Shown: piece by piece, positions 46,129 to 54,680 of the stretch
Layout of the letters: each line of letters opens with the position of its first letter
Position numbering within the stretch: position 1 is the first letter of the stretch
Origin: Acidobacteriota bacterium
Lineage (GTDB): Bacteria; Acidobacteriota; Terriglobia; Terriglobales; Acidobacteriaceae
DNA length: 64,000 bases
Direction: 5' to 3'
Assembly (NCBI GenBank): GCA_031296105.1
Contig: JARLGJ010000017.1
Span: forward strand, 1-64,000
Translations under genes and position numbers: made by a program
The notes under the pieces: generated by a model
Databases searched by the model: none
Told to the model about the DNA's origin: nothing
The model's input: the letters and a program-made list of their open reading frames with translations, nothing else

Positions 46129-46506
46129 ATGTTCGAAGTTACTGTTGAGGACACTTTTTCGTCCGGCCACTACCTGCGCAATTACAAGGGCAAGTGCGAG
46201 AATCCGCACGGCCACAACTATCGCGTGCGCGTCACCTTGCAAGGCAAGGAACTGGATCACGCCGGGCTGCTTCTGGACTTCAAGGAATTGAAGGTTGTGA
46301 TGAAGCCCGTGGTCGAGTATCTGGACCACAAGATGATTAACGACCTGGAGCCGTTTACCCGTCTGAATCCGACGGCCGAGAATTTGTCCAAGTATTTCTT
46401 TGACGAATGCAACCGCGGCCTGCTGGAGCGCACCGCGAAACGGGTCAGCGTCAAGCAGGTCACCATCTGGGAGACGGAAACCTCGATCGCCACGTATTTC
46501 GAATAG
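46129..46506 (+). CDS. queD: 6-carboxytetrahydropterin synthase QueD
   Basis: 125 residues, T-fold enzyme making 6-carboxy-tetrahydropterin from dihydroneopterin triphosphate, first committed step to preQ0. Zinc ligands H14 (SSGHYL), H27 and H29 (NPHGHNY); catalytic C23 (GKCENPHG). EVLDHK-type and [12 protein letters not shown] motifs end the protein. Start 46129 with GGAG 4 nt upstream; a longer frame to 45826 is not family-like. First gene of queD-queE-queC. Confidence 0.95.
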   Translation: MFEVTVEDTFSSGHYLRNYKGKCENPHGHNYRVRVTLQGKELDHAGLLLDFKELKVVMKPVVEYLDHKMINDLEPFTRLNPTAENLSKYFFDECNRGLLERTAKRVSVKQVTIWETETSIATYFE

Positions 46507-46550
46507 GCGCCCGGCGGTAACCGCGGCCCAGTCTTCTCCGGAGGCAGGCC

Positions 46551-47231
46551 ATGCACATCATCGAGATTTTCAAGTCGCTGCAAGGGGAAAGCTCATTTGC
46601 CGGGCTGCCGTGCGTCTTTGTGCGCCTGGCGGGCTGCAACTTGCGCTGCGCCTGGTGCGATTCGGAGTACAGCTTCGCCGGCGGCCGCAAAATGACCGAC
46701 GCGCAGATCATCGCCGAGGTCGGCCGCCTGTCGCCCGCGGGCGGCCTGGTGGAAATCACCGGCGGCGAGCCCATGCTGCAGGAGCGCGAACTGGTGCCGT
46801 TGATGCGCCAGCTCATCAGCCTGGGCTACCGTCTGCTGCTGGAAACCAGCGGCGAGCGCCCGTTGGATCGCGTGCCGCGCGAGGTGCACAAGATTGTGGA
46901 CGTAAAGTGCCCGTCCAGCGGCGAGCACCTGCGCTTCAACGAGAAAAACCTGGCTCTGGGTCCGCACGACGAACTCAAGTTCGTGCTGGCCTCGCGGGAG
47001 GATTACGACTACGCGCGGGAGTTCCTGCGCCGGCACAGCCTGGAAAACGGACAGACGGCGGTGATCTTTTCCCCGGCCTTCCGCAAGGACGCTCACGGTA
47101 CGCGCTCGACGGAGAATTGCCTGCTCGACCCGCGCGAGCTTGCCGAATGGATGCTGGCCGACCAGGTAAACGCCCGCCTGGGATTGCAGATTCACAAGTA
47201 CATCTGGGAGCCGCAACTCAAGGGCGTGTAG
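46551..47231 (+). CDS. queE: 7-carboxy-7-deazaguanine synthase QueE
   Basis: 226 residues, radical SAM enzyme converting carboxytetrahydropterin to 7-carboxy-7-deazaguanine. The iron-sulfur motif is CX3CX2C (C29, C33, C36 in [15 protein letters not shown]); the conserved [13 protein letters not shown] start and EITGGEP are present. 44 nt after queD, with queC 32 nt downstream. Confidence 0.96.
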   Translation: MHIIEIFKSLQGESSFAGLPCVFVRLAGCNLRCAWCDSEYSFAGGRKMTDAQIIAEVGRLSPAGGLVEITGGEPMLQERELVPLMRQLISLGYRLLLETSGERPLDRVPREVHKIVDVKCPSSGEHLRFNEKNLALGPHDELKFVLASREDYDYAREFLRRHSLENGQTAVIFSPAFRKDAHGTRSTENCLLDPRELAEWMLADQVNARLGLQIHKYIWEPQLKGV

Positions 47232-47263
47232 CCTGGCGGCAAAAGGAAAAAGGGACAATTCTC

Positions 47264-47956
47264 ATGTCGGAATCGATTCAAACCGTAGTGACTCTCTCCG
47301 GGGGCATGGACTCCACCGTCTGCGCCACGCTGGCCGTGCGCGAAAAAGGCGCCGCGCACGTGGCCGCCTTGCACGTCAGCTATGGGCAGCGCACCGAGGC
47401 CCGCGAGCAGAGGGCCTTTCAGGAAATCTGCGACCGCCTGGGCATCCGCCGCCGCCTGGTGGTGTGCAACCAGGCCCTTAGCCAGATTGGAGGCTCGGCC
47501 CTGACCGACTCTTCTCTGGCCGTTCCCGAGGCCGGGCCGGAGATTGGGGCCGCGGTGCCCATCACCTACGTTCCGTTCCGCAATGCGCATTTTCTGTCGG
47601 TTGCGGTCAGTTGGGCGGAGGTTCTGGGGGCGGAGACCATCTATATCGGGGCCGTGGAGCAGGACAGTTCGGGGTATCCCGACTGCCGTCCCGAGTATTA
47701 TGAGGCGTTCAACCGCCTGATCCAGGCCGGAACAAAAGAGGGCCGGATTCGCATTCACACCCCCCTGATTGCACTCAAGAAGGAGCAGATCGTGCGCCGG
47801 GGTCTGGAACTGAATGCTCCCTTCGAGCTAACATGGTCGTGCTACAGCCGGGAGGACCGTGCCTGCGGTATCTGCGAGAGTTGCGCGCTGCGTCTGCGCG
47901 CCTTCCAGGCCGCTGGAACAAACGATCCGATCCCGTACCAGACGGCGTCCCGGTAG
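47264..47956 (+). CDS. queC: 7-cyano-7-deazaguanine synthase QueC
   Basis: 230 residues, ATP-dependent enzyme making preQ0 from carboxy-deazaguanine and ammonia. PP-loop SGGMDS at residues 12-17 and the C-terminal zinc cluster C-x8-C-x2-C-x2-C in [15 protein letters not shown]. Start at 47264 is preceded by AAAAAGGGA. queC closes the queDEC set; QueF and Tgt, the later steps to queuosine, are not in the window. Confidence 0.96.
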   Translation: MSESIQTVVTLSGGMDSTVCATLAVREKGAAHVAALHVSYGQRTEAREQRAFQEICDRLGIRRRLVVCNQALSQIGGSALTDSSLAVPEAGPEIGAAVPITYVPFRNAHFLSVAVSWAEVLGAETIYIGAVEQDSSGYPDCRPEYYEAFNRLIQAGTKEGRIRIHTPLIALKKEQIVRRGLELNAPFELTWSCYSREDRACGICESCALRLRAFQAAGTNDPIPYQTASR

Positions 47957-48008
47957 TAGGGCGCCGCACGGGCCATGCAGCCCGAACTTTTCTCCGCTGG
48001 AGGCGGAA

Positions 48009-49079
48009 ATGAAAAAGCGCTTCGCACTCTTCCTTTTCCTCGCCGTCCTTTCCTCCATCTTCACCGTCAGCGCCTTCGCTCAGGATGCGCAGGTGAAAGG
48101 TGTGTGTAAGGACGAGAATGGCAAGTTGATCACAGGCGCGGTTATCGAGGTCGTCAACGGCGACAATGGCCGCAAAGTCACGGCGAAGACCGACAAGGGT
48201 GGCCAGTATTACATTCTCGGCCTTCTCGCCGGCCGCAATTACAAAATCACGCTCTATGCTGCCGACGGAAAGACTCAACTCTGGTTCCTGAACGGAGTGC
48301 TGCTTGTCTCCGGTGAAAACCACTACGACCTGGATCTTGCCAAGGAACGCGCCGCGGCCATGAAGGCCAATGGCGTTTCCGCCGAGGATCTGAAGAAGGT
48401 GGAAGAAGCCAAGAAGTCCAACGAGAAGATCAAAGGGTTGAACGGACTGCTTGCCCAGGCCCGCGAGGAGAAGAAAGCGGGCGACTATACCGCTGCCGTT
48501 GCCACCATGGAGCAGGCCGTGGCGCAGGACCAGAGCCACGACATCATTTACGGCGAACTGGCGGACGATTACAGCGGCGCCAAGAAGTATCCCGAAGCAG
48601 AGGCCGCCTACGACAAGGCCATCACCCTGGCTCCGGCCACCTCGAAAAGTCTTCCTGTCTATCACACGGGCCTTGCCCTAGCGCTAGGCCGCCAGAACAA
48701 GTTTGAAGCCGCCATGGCCGAATGCGACAAAACGGTTGATCTCGACAAGACGCTGGCCAGCCAGTGCTACTTCAACCAGGGCGCCATTCTCACCAACGCG
48801 GGCAATATTGACGCAGCCAACGCTGCCTTCGATAAATGCATTGCCGCCGATCCCACCAAGGCCGATGCCTATTACCAGAAGGGCGTGAATCTGCTCGGCA
48901 AGGCTACCCTGGGCAAGGACAACAAGATGATTCCCGCGCCCGGGACGGTGGAAGCCTTGAACAAGTATCTGGAGTTGGCCCCGGATGGCAAAAATGCCGC
49001 CACGGCCAAGGATCTGCTGACAACGCTCGGCGCCACCGTGCAGGTGAACTACGGCAACGCCAAAAAGGGCAAAAGGTAA
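48009..49079 (+). CDS. Secreted TPR protein with carboxypeptidase-regulatory-like domain
   Basis: 356 residues. Signal peptide (KKRFALFLFLAVLSSIFTVSAFAQ), one beta-sandwich domain (VKGVCKDENGKLITGAVIEVVNG to about residue 110), a Lys/Glu-rich coiled stretch, then about four TPR repeats (EKKAGDYTAAVATMEQAVAQ; KKYPEAEAAYDKAITLAP; QNKFEAAMAECDKTVDL). Probably a periplasmic scaffold. Good GGAGG 5 nt before the ATG. The gene is followed by a terminator. Confidence 0.88.
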   Translation: MKKRFALFLFLAVLSSIFTVSAFAQDAQVKGVCKDENGKLITGAVIEVVNGDNGRKVTAKTDKGGQYYILGLLAGRNYKITLYAADGKTQLWFLNGVLLVSGENHYDLDLAKERAAAMKANGVSAEDLKKVEEAKKSNEKIKGLNGLLAQAREEKKAGDYTAAVATMEQAVAQDQSHDIIYGELADDYSGAKKYPEAEAAYDKAITLAPATSKSLPVYHTGLALALGRQNKFEAAMAECDKTVDLDKTLASQCYFNQGAILTNAGNIDAANAAFDKCIAADPTKADAYYQKGVNLLGKATLGKDNKMIPAPGTVEALNKYLELAPDGKNAATAKDLLTTLGATVQVNYGNAKKGKR

Positions 49080-49101
49080 CAGACTTTTCCGGGAGAACGA
49101 A

Positions 49102-49133
49102 AAGGGGAGCGGCGCAAGCTGTTCCCCTTCTTT
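49102..49133 (+). terminator. Terminator after the TPR gene
   Basis: AAGGGGA (49102-49108) with TCCCCTT (49123-49129), extended inward by GC/GC, and a TTCTTTATT tail. Confidence 0.8.
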
Positions 49134-49244
49134 ATTCTTGCCGATCAAGTTTTCGACTTAGGCATTTTTTTGCGCAAACGAAAGAGGGCGGCCTCAGCCA
49201 CCCTCTTCCGCACCCGGTTTCAGCGTGTGCTGCCGGGTAAAACT

Positions 49245-49475
49245 CTATTGCACCCAGGCAATGCGATCCAGTTCGCGGTGCATCACTTCCAGCGAGCAGC
49301 CTGAGCCTTCGACGCGAAATGCCGCCGCCTGCGCCGCCTCGGGCGAGACACCGTAGCCGCGCCCGGCGAGAAAATTCTGCAACAGCTCGGCCGCGCCACG
49401 GGAATCCATCCCGCATTCCAGCAATTCGCTGCGTAATTCCGCCAATTCCAGCAACGAGAATTTCTCCTCCGGCAT
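49245..49475 (-). CDS. Small soluble protein, function unknown
   Basis: 76 residues: MPEEKFSLLELAELRSELLE..., mostly helical with acidic N-terminus. GGAGG 6 nt before the ATG. I do not recognise the family. It lies between the TPR gene and the Trm112-like gene, both of which belong to other units. Confidence 0.6.
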   Translation of the reverse strand: MPEEKFSLLELAELRSELLECGMDSRGAAELLQNFLAGRGYGVSPEAAQAAAFRVEGSGCSLEVMHRELDRIAWVQ

Positions 49476-49568
49476 GGGCCACCTCCACCTTCACCATCTA
49501 GAACCCTTAAAGGGCAGAGAGGTTTCGCCCCCGGGGTCAGATTGGCCGCCGTCAGTTGCCGGCATGTT

Positions 49569-49763
49569 TCATAAATCGGACAAACCAGCCGGAAAGTTGA
49601 GGGTTTCCTCTGCCGCTCCTGGCAGAAGCACCGGAATTCCGTCTGTAATGCGATAGCGCTTCCCACACTGGATGCAGCGCAGCTTCGTGAAATCCTCGTT
49701 AATCCGTAATTTAGCGTGGCAAATGGGACAAACGACCAATTGCGTCAAGCGTGCCGGCACCAT
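49569..49763 (-). CDS. Trm112/YcaR-like zinc-ribbon protein
   Basis: 64 residues from the ATG at 49763 (AGGAGG 10 nt upstream). Two CxxC pairs (VVCPICHAKL and LRCIQCGKRY) and a YRITDGIPVLLP tail are typical of the UPF0434/Trm112 family, which serves as an activator of methyltransferases in other organisms. An in-frame Met at 49793 would add ten residues. No methyltransferase is adjacent. Confidence 0.85.
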   Translation of the reverse strand: MVPARLTQLVVCPICHAKLRINEDFTKLRCIQCGKRYRITDGIPVLLPGAAEETLNFPAGLSDL

Positions 49764-49854
49764 CGTGAACGGACCTCCTGCAAAGGCTCGCATCCGGGCG
49801 GCAATCCCGGTACACTAACATACATAAGAATCCGAACGATCACCGGGGAGCACG

Positions 49855-50799
<945 letters not shown>

Positions 50800-50872
50800 G
50801 ACACATTCCATTTTTCGATTATGGCGGGGCCGCCGGCTCTGGCAACGGAACCTTTTTGCCGGTTGCCGCGTC

Positions 50873-50878
50873 TATAAT
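50873..50878 (+). promoter_or_regulatory. -10 box of the HtrA-type gene
   Basis: TATAAT, 28 nt before the start codon of the downstream protease gene; the -35 is not recognisable. Confidence 0.45.
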
Positions 50879-50906
50879 CGGGAGAGGGTTCTACAGGCTA
50901 AGCGAT

Positions 50907-52055
50907 ATGAAAACATTGCGTCCTTTCCTCATCGGCGTGCTGCTGGCCGGTGCGTTTTTCTATTACACCAGCCACCGTTTTTCTCCTTCCTCGTGGATCA
51001 CCCGCGCCCCGGTGCAGATCACCGAAGCCCAGGCATCGCCCTCGCTCGATAGCGAGGAGCAGAACAACGTCGATGTCTATAAGCGCGTGGTGCCCTCGGT
51101 GGTGAACATCACCACCACCTCGGTGTCCTACGACTTCTTCTTCGGACCGCAGGCGCAGCAGGGCGCCGGGTCGGGCTTCGTCATCGACAAGAACGGCCAC
51201 ATCCTGACGAATTACCACGTCATCGATGGCGCCCGTAAGCTCGAAGTGATTCTGGAAAACAAGAAGCACTATCCGGCCAGCGTCATTGGCGCGGATAAAT
51301 CGCATGACCTCGCGGTCATTCAGATCAAGGCTCCCAACTTGCAGCCGGTGACCATGGGCAACAGCTCGGGCCTGCAAGTGGGACAAAAGGTGCTGGCCAT
51401 CGGTAATCCGTTCGGCATCTTCAACGGCACCATGACGCGCGGCATTGTCAGCTCCATTCGCCAGGTGCAGGAGCCGGATGGCACCTACATCGACGAGGCC
51501 ATCCAGACCGACGCGGCCATTAACCCCGGCAACTCCGGCGGACCTCTGCTGAACTCGCACGGCGAAGTGATCGGCATCAACACCATGATTGCCTCGGCGA
51601 GTGGAGGCAGCGCCGGTGTGGGCTTTGCCATCCCCATCAACTCAGCCAAATCGGTGCTCAACGACCTGGTGCAGTACGGCCGCGTCAAGCGTCCGACGTT
51701 GGGCATTCGTCCGTTGCCGGTGCCCATGACGCGCGAACTGGCCGAGCAACTCGACCTCCCGGTGGATCAGGGCGTGCTCGTCATGCAAGTAGTGCCCGGT
51801 TCGGCTGCAGCGAAGGCCGGCATTCAGGGCGGCAACCAGAAGGTGTACTACGGGAACTACGAAATCCTGATTGGCGGCGACCTGATTGTGGAAGTGGACG
51901 GGCAGACGGTGAACAATGTCCAGGATCTGGCACATGTCATGAACAACCACCGCTCCGGCGACACGGTCAACATCGTGTACTACCACGGACACAAGCGCCA
52001 GACGGCTCGCGTGCAGTTGGACGAAGCCAAAGGAACCAGCGGATCACGCGTATAA
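50907..52055 (+). CDS. HtrA/DegP-type trypsin-like protease with one PDZ domain
   Basis: 382 residues. N-terminal signal anchor (FLIGVLLAGAFFYY), then a trypsin-like domain with H104 (TNYHVIDG), D134 (SHDLAVI) and S210 (NPGNSGGPL), then a single PDZ domain (PTLGIRPLPVPMTREL, ..DGQTVNNVQDLAHVMNNH..). Periplasmic quality control of unfolded proteins. Start at 50907 is downstream of a TATAAT; an upstream frame to 50856 precedes the promoter. Confidence 0.94.
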   Translation: MKTLRPFLIGVLLAGAFFYYTSHRFSPSSWITRAPVQITEAQASPSLDSEEQNNVDVYKRVVPSVVNITTTSVSYDFFFGPQAQQGAGSGFVIDKNGHILTNYHVIDGARKLEVILENKKHYPASVIGADKSHDLAVIQIKAPNLQPVTMGNSSGLQVGQKVLAIGNPFGIFNGTMTRGIVSSIRQVQEPDGTYIDEAIQTDAAINPGNSGGPLLNSHGEVIGINTMIASASGGSAGVGFAIPINSAKSVLNDLVQYGRVKRPTLGIRPLPVPMTRELAEQLDLPVDQGVLVMQVVPGSAAAKAGIQGGNQKVYYGNYEILIGGDLIVEVDGQTVNNVQDLAHVMNNHRSGDTVNIVYYHGHKRQTARVQLDEAKGTSGSRV

Positions 52056-52062
52056 AACACGA

Positions 52063-52132
52063 AACATTGCGGGCACGGCGCAACTACAGAATTTTGAAAT
52101 AGAAGTTTTACTTTGCACGTGCCCGCAATGTT
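52063..52132. repeat. 70-bp imperfectly spaced inverted repeat, 15-bp perfect arms
   Basis: AACATTGCGGGCACG (52063-52077) and CGTGCCCGCAATGTT (52118-52132) around a 40-nt AT-rich centre. No T-tract follows either arm. It could be the htrA transcript end, a MITE-like relic or a regulator site. It lies between the HtrA gene and the glycosyltransferase gene. Confidence 0.8.
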
Positions 52133-52178
52133 CCTATACTGAGTCCATTCCTGATCCGTTTCCATTCAAGGAGCGTAA

Positions 52179-53153
52179 GTGGGCTCACTGCCGCACGAGT
52201 CATGTAGTGTCGTTTCCATAGGAATTCCAACGCACAACCGGCGAGACCTGCTGAAAAGGGCCTTGGGCAGCGCTCTGGCGCAAACCTGGCCGCGCGTGGA
52301 AATCATCGTGGCCGATGACGCTTCCAGCGACGAAACGCCGCAGTTCATGCAGCAGTTTGCCGATGATCCGCGGATTACCTACCTGCGCACGGAAAATAAT
52401 CTGGGCATTGCGCGCAACACCAATCGCTGCCTGGAGCGCGCCAGCGGCGAGTTTCTCATCATCCTGAACGATGACGATGAACTGGAGTCCGAGGCGGTCG
52501 AGCGCTTGAGCCAGCCATTCCGCGAGGGTGTGGGCGGCATTTCTCCCGAACGGATTGGTGTCTCGTGGTGCCCATGTACCATCCAGAACGGCGCGCGCGA
52601 AGTGAAGTGGACCAGCGTTGCGGGACCGGCCGTGGAGAGCGGCCTTGATCTTGTCGTAGGCCTCTTCAATGGCACGCGCGGACCGCGTTTTTGCGGCGTG
52701 ATGGTGCGCACGGCCGATGTGCGCGCGGTGGGCGGTTACGATGTACGTCACGGCCCAATTCCCGACGTCGGGAACTGGACGCAGATTGCCGTGCGCCATC
52801 CCTATGCCGCGTGCGTGCCTATTCCTGTGGCACGTTACACCGCGCACAATGTCAGTTGCACGGGAACCTCCAAGGCGCAGAGTTGGCAGGTAGCCGGGGA
52901 AACGATTTACGCGGATCTGGCATCGTACTTTCAATCCATTGGCGACCGGACCAGTGAGCGCCGGCTGAAACGTTCACGGCGCAATTTCATCTGCGGCCTG
53001 GAAGTTTCGATCATCATGCAGTCGATGGGCAAGCCGGGATGGACGAAGCTCGCCATTGGAGAAGTTCTCCGCGTGCCGCAGTATTTTGCCACGCCCATGG
53101 TATTCCGCCGTCTTTTGTTGGACGGCCATAAGTTATTTACCCGGCCGTCCTAG
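52179..53153 (+). CDS. Family 2 glycosyltransferase
   Basis: 324 residues, GTG start (52179) after AAGGAG 5 nt away. N-terminal GT-A fold: VVSIGIPTHNRRDLLKRALGSA, VADDASSDETPQFM, and the DxD-type metal site NDDDELES. No membrane helix. It probably adds a sugar to a polyprenyl-linked or protein acceptor. It is followed 63 nt later by a radical SAM gene; the pair sits 3 kb from the NeuB/TPP operon. Confidence 0.92.
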   Translation: MGSLPHESCSVVSIGIPTHNRRDLLKRALGSALAQTWPRVEIIVADDASSDETPQFMQQFADDPRITYLRTENNLGIARNTNRCLERASGEFLIILNDDDELESEAVERLSQPFREGVGGISPERIGVSWCPCTIQNGAREVKWTSVAGPAVESGLDLVVGLFNGTRGPRFCGVMVRTADVRAVGGYDVRHGPIPDVGNWTQIAVRHPYAACVPIPVARYTAHNVSCTGTSKAQSWQVAGETIYADLASYFQSIGDRTSERRLKRSRRNFICGLEVSIIMQSMGKPGWTKLAIGEVLRVPQYFATPMVFRRLLLDGHKLFTRPS

Positions 53154-53216
53154 CGCCCTGCCAGAGGGGATGGACGAATGCCGCATTTGATACGACATGA
53201 AAGTTGAGGATAGGGA

Positions 53217-54569
53217 ATGAAGTCTCCGGCCGAGATGAAGGTAATCCAGATCGACCTCACCAATGCGTGCCATAAAGCATGTTCCAACTGCACGCGTTTC
53301 TGCGGGGAGCATACCAAACCCTTCTATATGCCCGTGGAGACCTTCAAGAAGGCAGTGGACTCGATGGTTGGGTTCCCGGGAATTGTGGGAATCATGGGCG
53401 GCGAACCCACCCTGCATCCGCAATTTCCGGAGATGGTGGAGTACTTTGCCGGGAAGATACAAGATCCGCTGGCCCCGTCCTTCGTTCAGTCGCCGACCAA
53501 GAATTTTCAGGACTATCACCGGATGGTGAAGTATCAGCGCGGCCGCCGGCGTGCGCTCTTCAGCTCTCTGGGCGCTGGATATTACCGGAACTTCGAACAG
53601 ATTCACGATACTTTCGGCTATCAGAACCTCAACGATCACCGTGCCGTAAATACCCACCAGGCGATTCTGGTGACACGCAAGGAACTCGGCATTCCCGATG
53701 AAGAGTGGTACAAGCTGCGCGACAACTGCTGGATTCAGAATGTCTGGAGCGCCACCATCACTCCCAAGGGCGCATTCTTTTGCGAGATTGCCGGCTCGCT
53801 CGACATGTTGTTCAACGGCCCCGGCGGCTGGCCCATTGAGCCCGGCTGGTGGAAGCGCAAGCCCTCCGAATTCGGCGACCAGTTGCAGTGGTGCGAAATG
53901 TGTTCCGTGGCCTGCAAGGTGCCCACGATGAACGCCGACGAGGAGACGGACATTGTTTCGCCCTTCATGCTGGAGAAGCTGAAGCAGGTCAATGGTCCGA
54001 AGATTCGCAACAATCAATTTGTGGTGCTGGACACGGATCATTACGATGCCGCAAAGTACGAAGGGCATGAAAGCGATCCGATCTGGTATTTTCCCAAGGA
54101 CCAACGCGACAAGGCGCGCGTCTCCTCTACCGACAGCACCCTGTTTCCGCACCGCATCGACGTGGCCGTGCGGCAGGGAGAAAGCACACAGGCCACTCTG
54201 ACGCGCGAGCAGGTGGAGAAGCTGGAGTTCTCCGACTGGGTAGCGGTTTTCAAGGATGAAAAAGACATCAACGCGGAGTTCCTGCAGAACGCGGCCGCGT
54301 GCATTCTGAATCCCGGCTGCCTCTACCGCCTGGGAGACACCGTGTGGCTCTTCAATCGCCGCGCCATGGCGTTGAAGGGCGCGCAGGAGATCAAGCTGGA
54401 CCATGCCTTGCCCGGGCGGCGCTGGCAGCCGCGCAAGCGCATCGCGTTGAAGAGCTATCCGTGCATTGGAGAGCTGACGGCAGGCGAGCGCGCGAGGTTG
54501 CAGGTGCAGGAGATCTGGCAGCGCGGCACCTCCGCCCTGATGGGCCTGGTGCCGGGGAGAAACATCTAA
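53217..54569 (+). CDS. Radical SAM protein of unknown substrate
   Basis: 450 residues. Radical SAM motif CX3CX2C at C18, C22, C25 (CHKACSNC), with a fourth Cys at 29 and the GGEP motif (IMGGEPTLHPQFPEM). A second Cys cluster (CEMCSVAC) at about residues 225-232 and further Cys (CLYRLGD region) hint at an auxiliary cluster, as in SPASM/twitch proteins. Substrate not identifiable from sequence; the glycan setting suggests a sugar or glycoprotein. No RiPP precursor is seen adjacent. Confidence 0.85.
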   Translation: MKSPAEMKVIQIDLTNACHKACSNCTRFCGEHTKPFYMPVETFKKAVDSMVGFPGIVGIMGGEPTLHPQFPEMVEYFAGKIQDPLAPSFVQSPTKNFQDYHRMVKYQRGRRRALFSSLGAGYYRNFEQIHDTFGYQNLNDHRAVNTHQAILVTRKELGIPDEEWYKLRDNCWIQNVWSATITPKGAFFCEIAGSLDMLFNGPGGWPIEPGWWKRKPSEFGDQLQWCEMCSVACKVPTMNADEETDIVSPFMLEKLKQVNGPKIRNNQFVVLDTDHYDAAKYEGHESDPIWYFPKDQRDKARVSSTDSTLFPHRIDVAVRQGESTQATLTREQVEKLEFSDWVAVFKDEKDINAEFLQNAAACILNPGCLYRLGDTVWLFNRRAMALKGAQEIKLDHALPGRRWQPRKRIALKSYPCIGELTAGERARLQVQEIWQRGTSALMGLVPGRNI

Positions 54570-54606
54570 CTTACGCTCTCAGCATTGCCGCGCATGGCGC
54601 GCACAA

Positions 54607-54638
54607 AGAAACCCGGCAGCAAAGGCTGCCGGGTTTCT
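54607..54638. terminator. Bidirectional terminator
   Basis: 14-bp perfect stem AGAAACCCGGCAGC (54607-54620) with GCTGCCGGGTTTCT (54625-54638), loop AAAG. Flanks the convergent radical SAM gene and the leftward operon. Confidence 0.9.
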
Positions 54639-54680
54639 GTTGCCATCGAATCGCGTCGCTTCCGCCGGGTGCGGCAAAGC

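Noticed and set aside
46400..47956. Single 518-codon frame covering queE and queC
   Set aside because: First part is the out-of-frame shadow of queE; only the C-terminal part from 47264 is queC.
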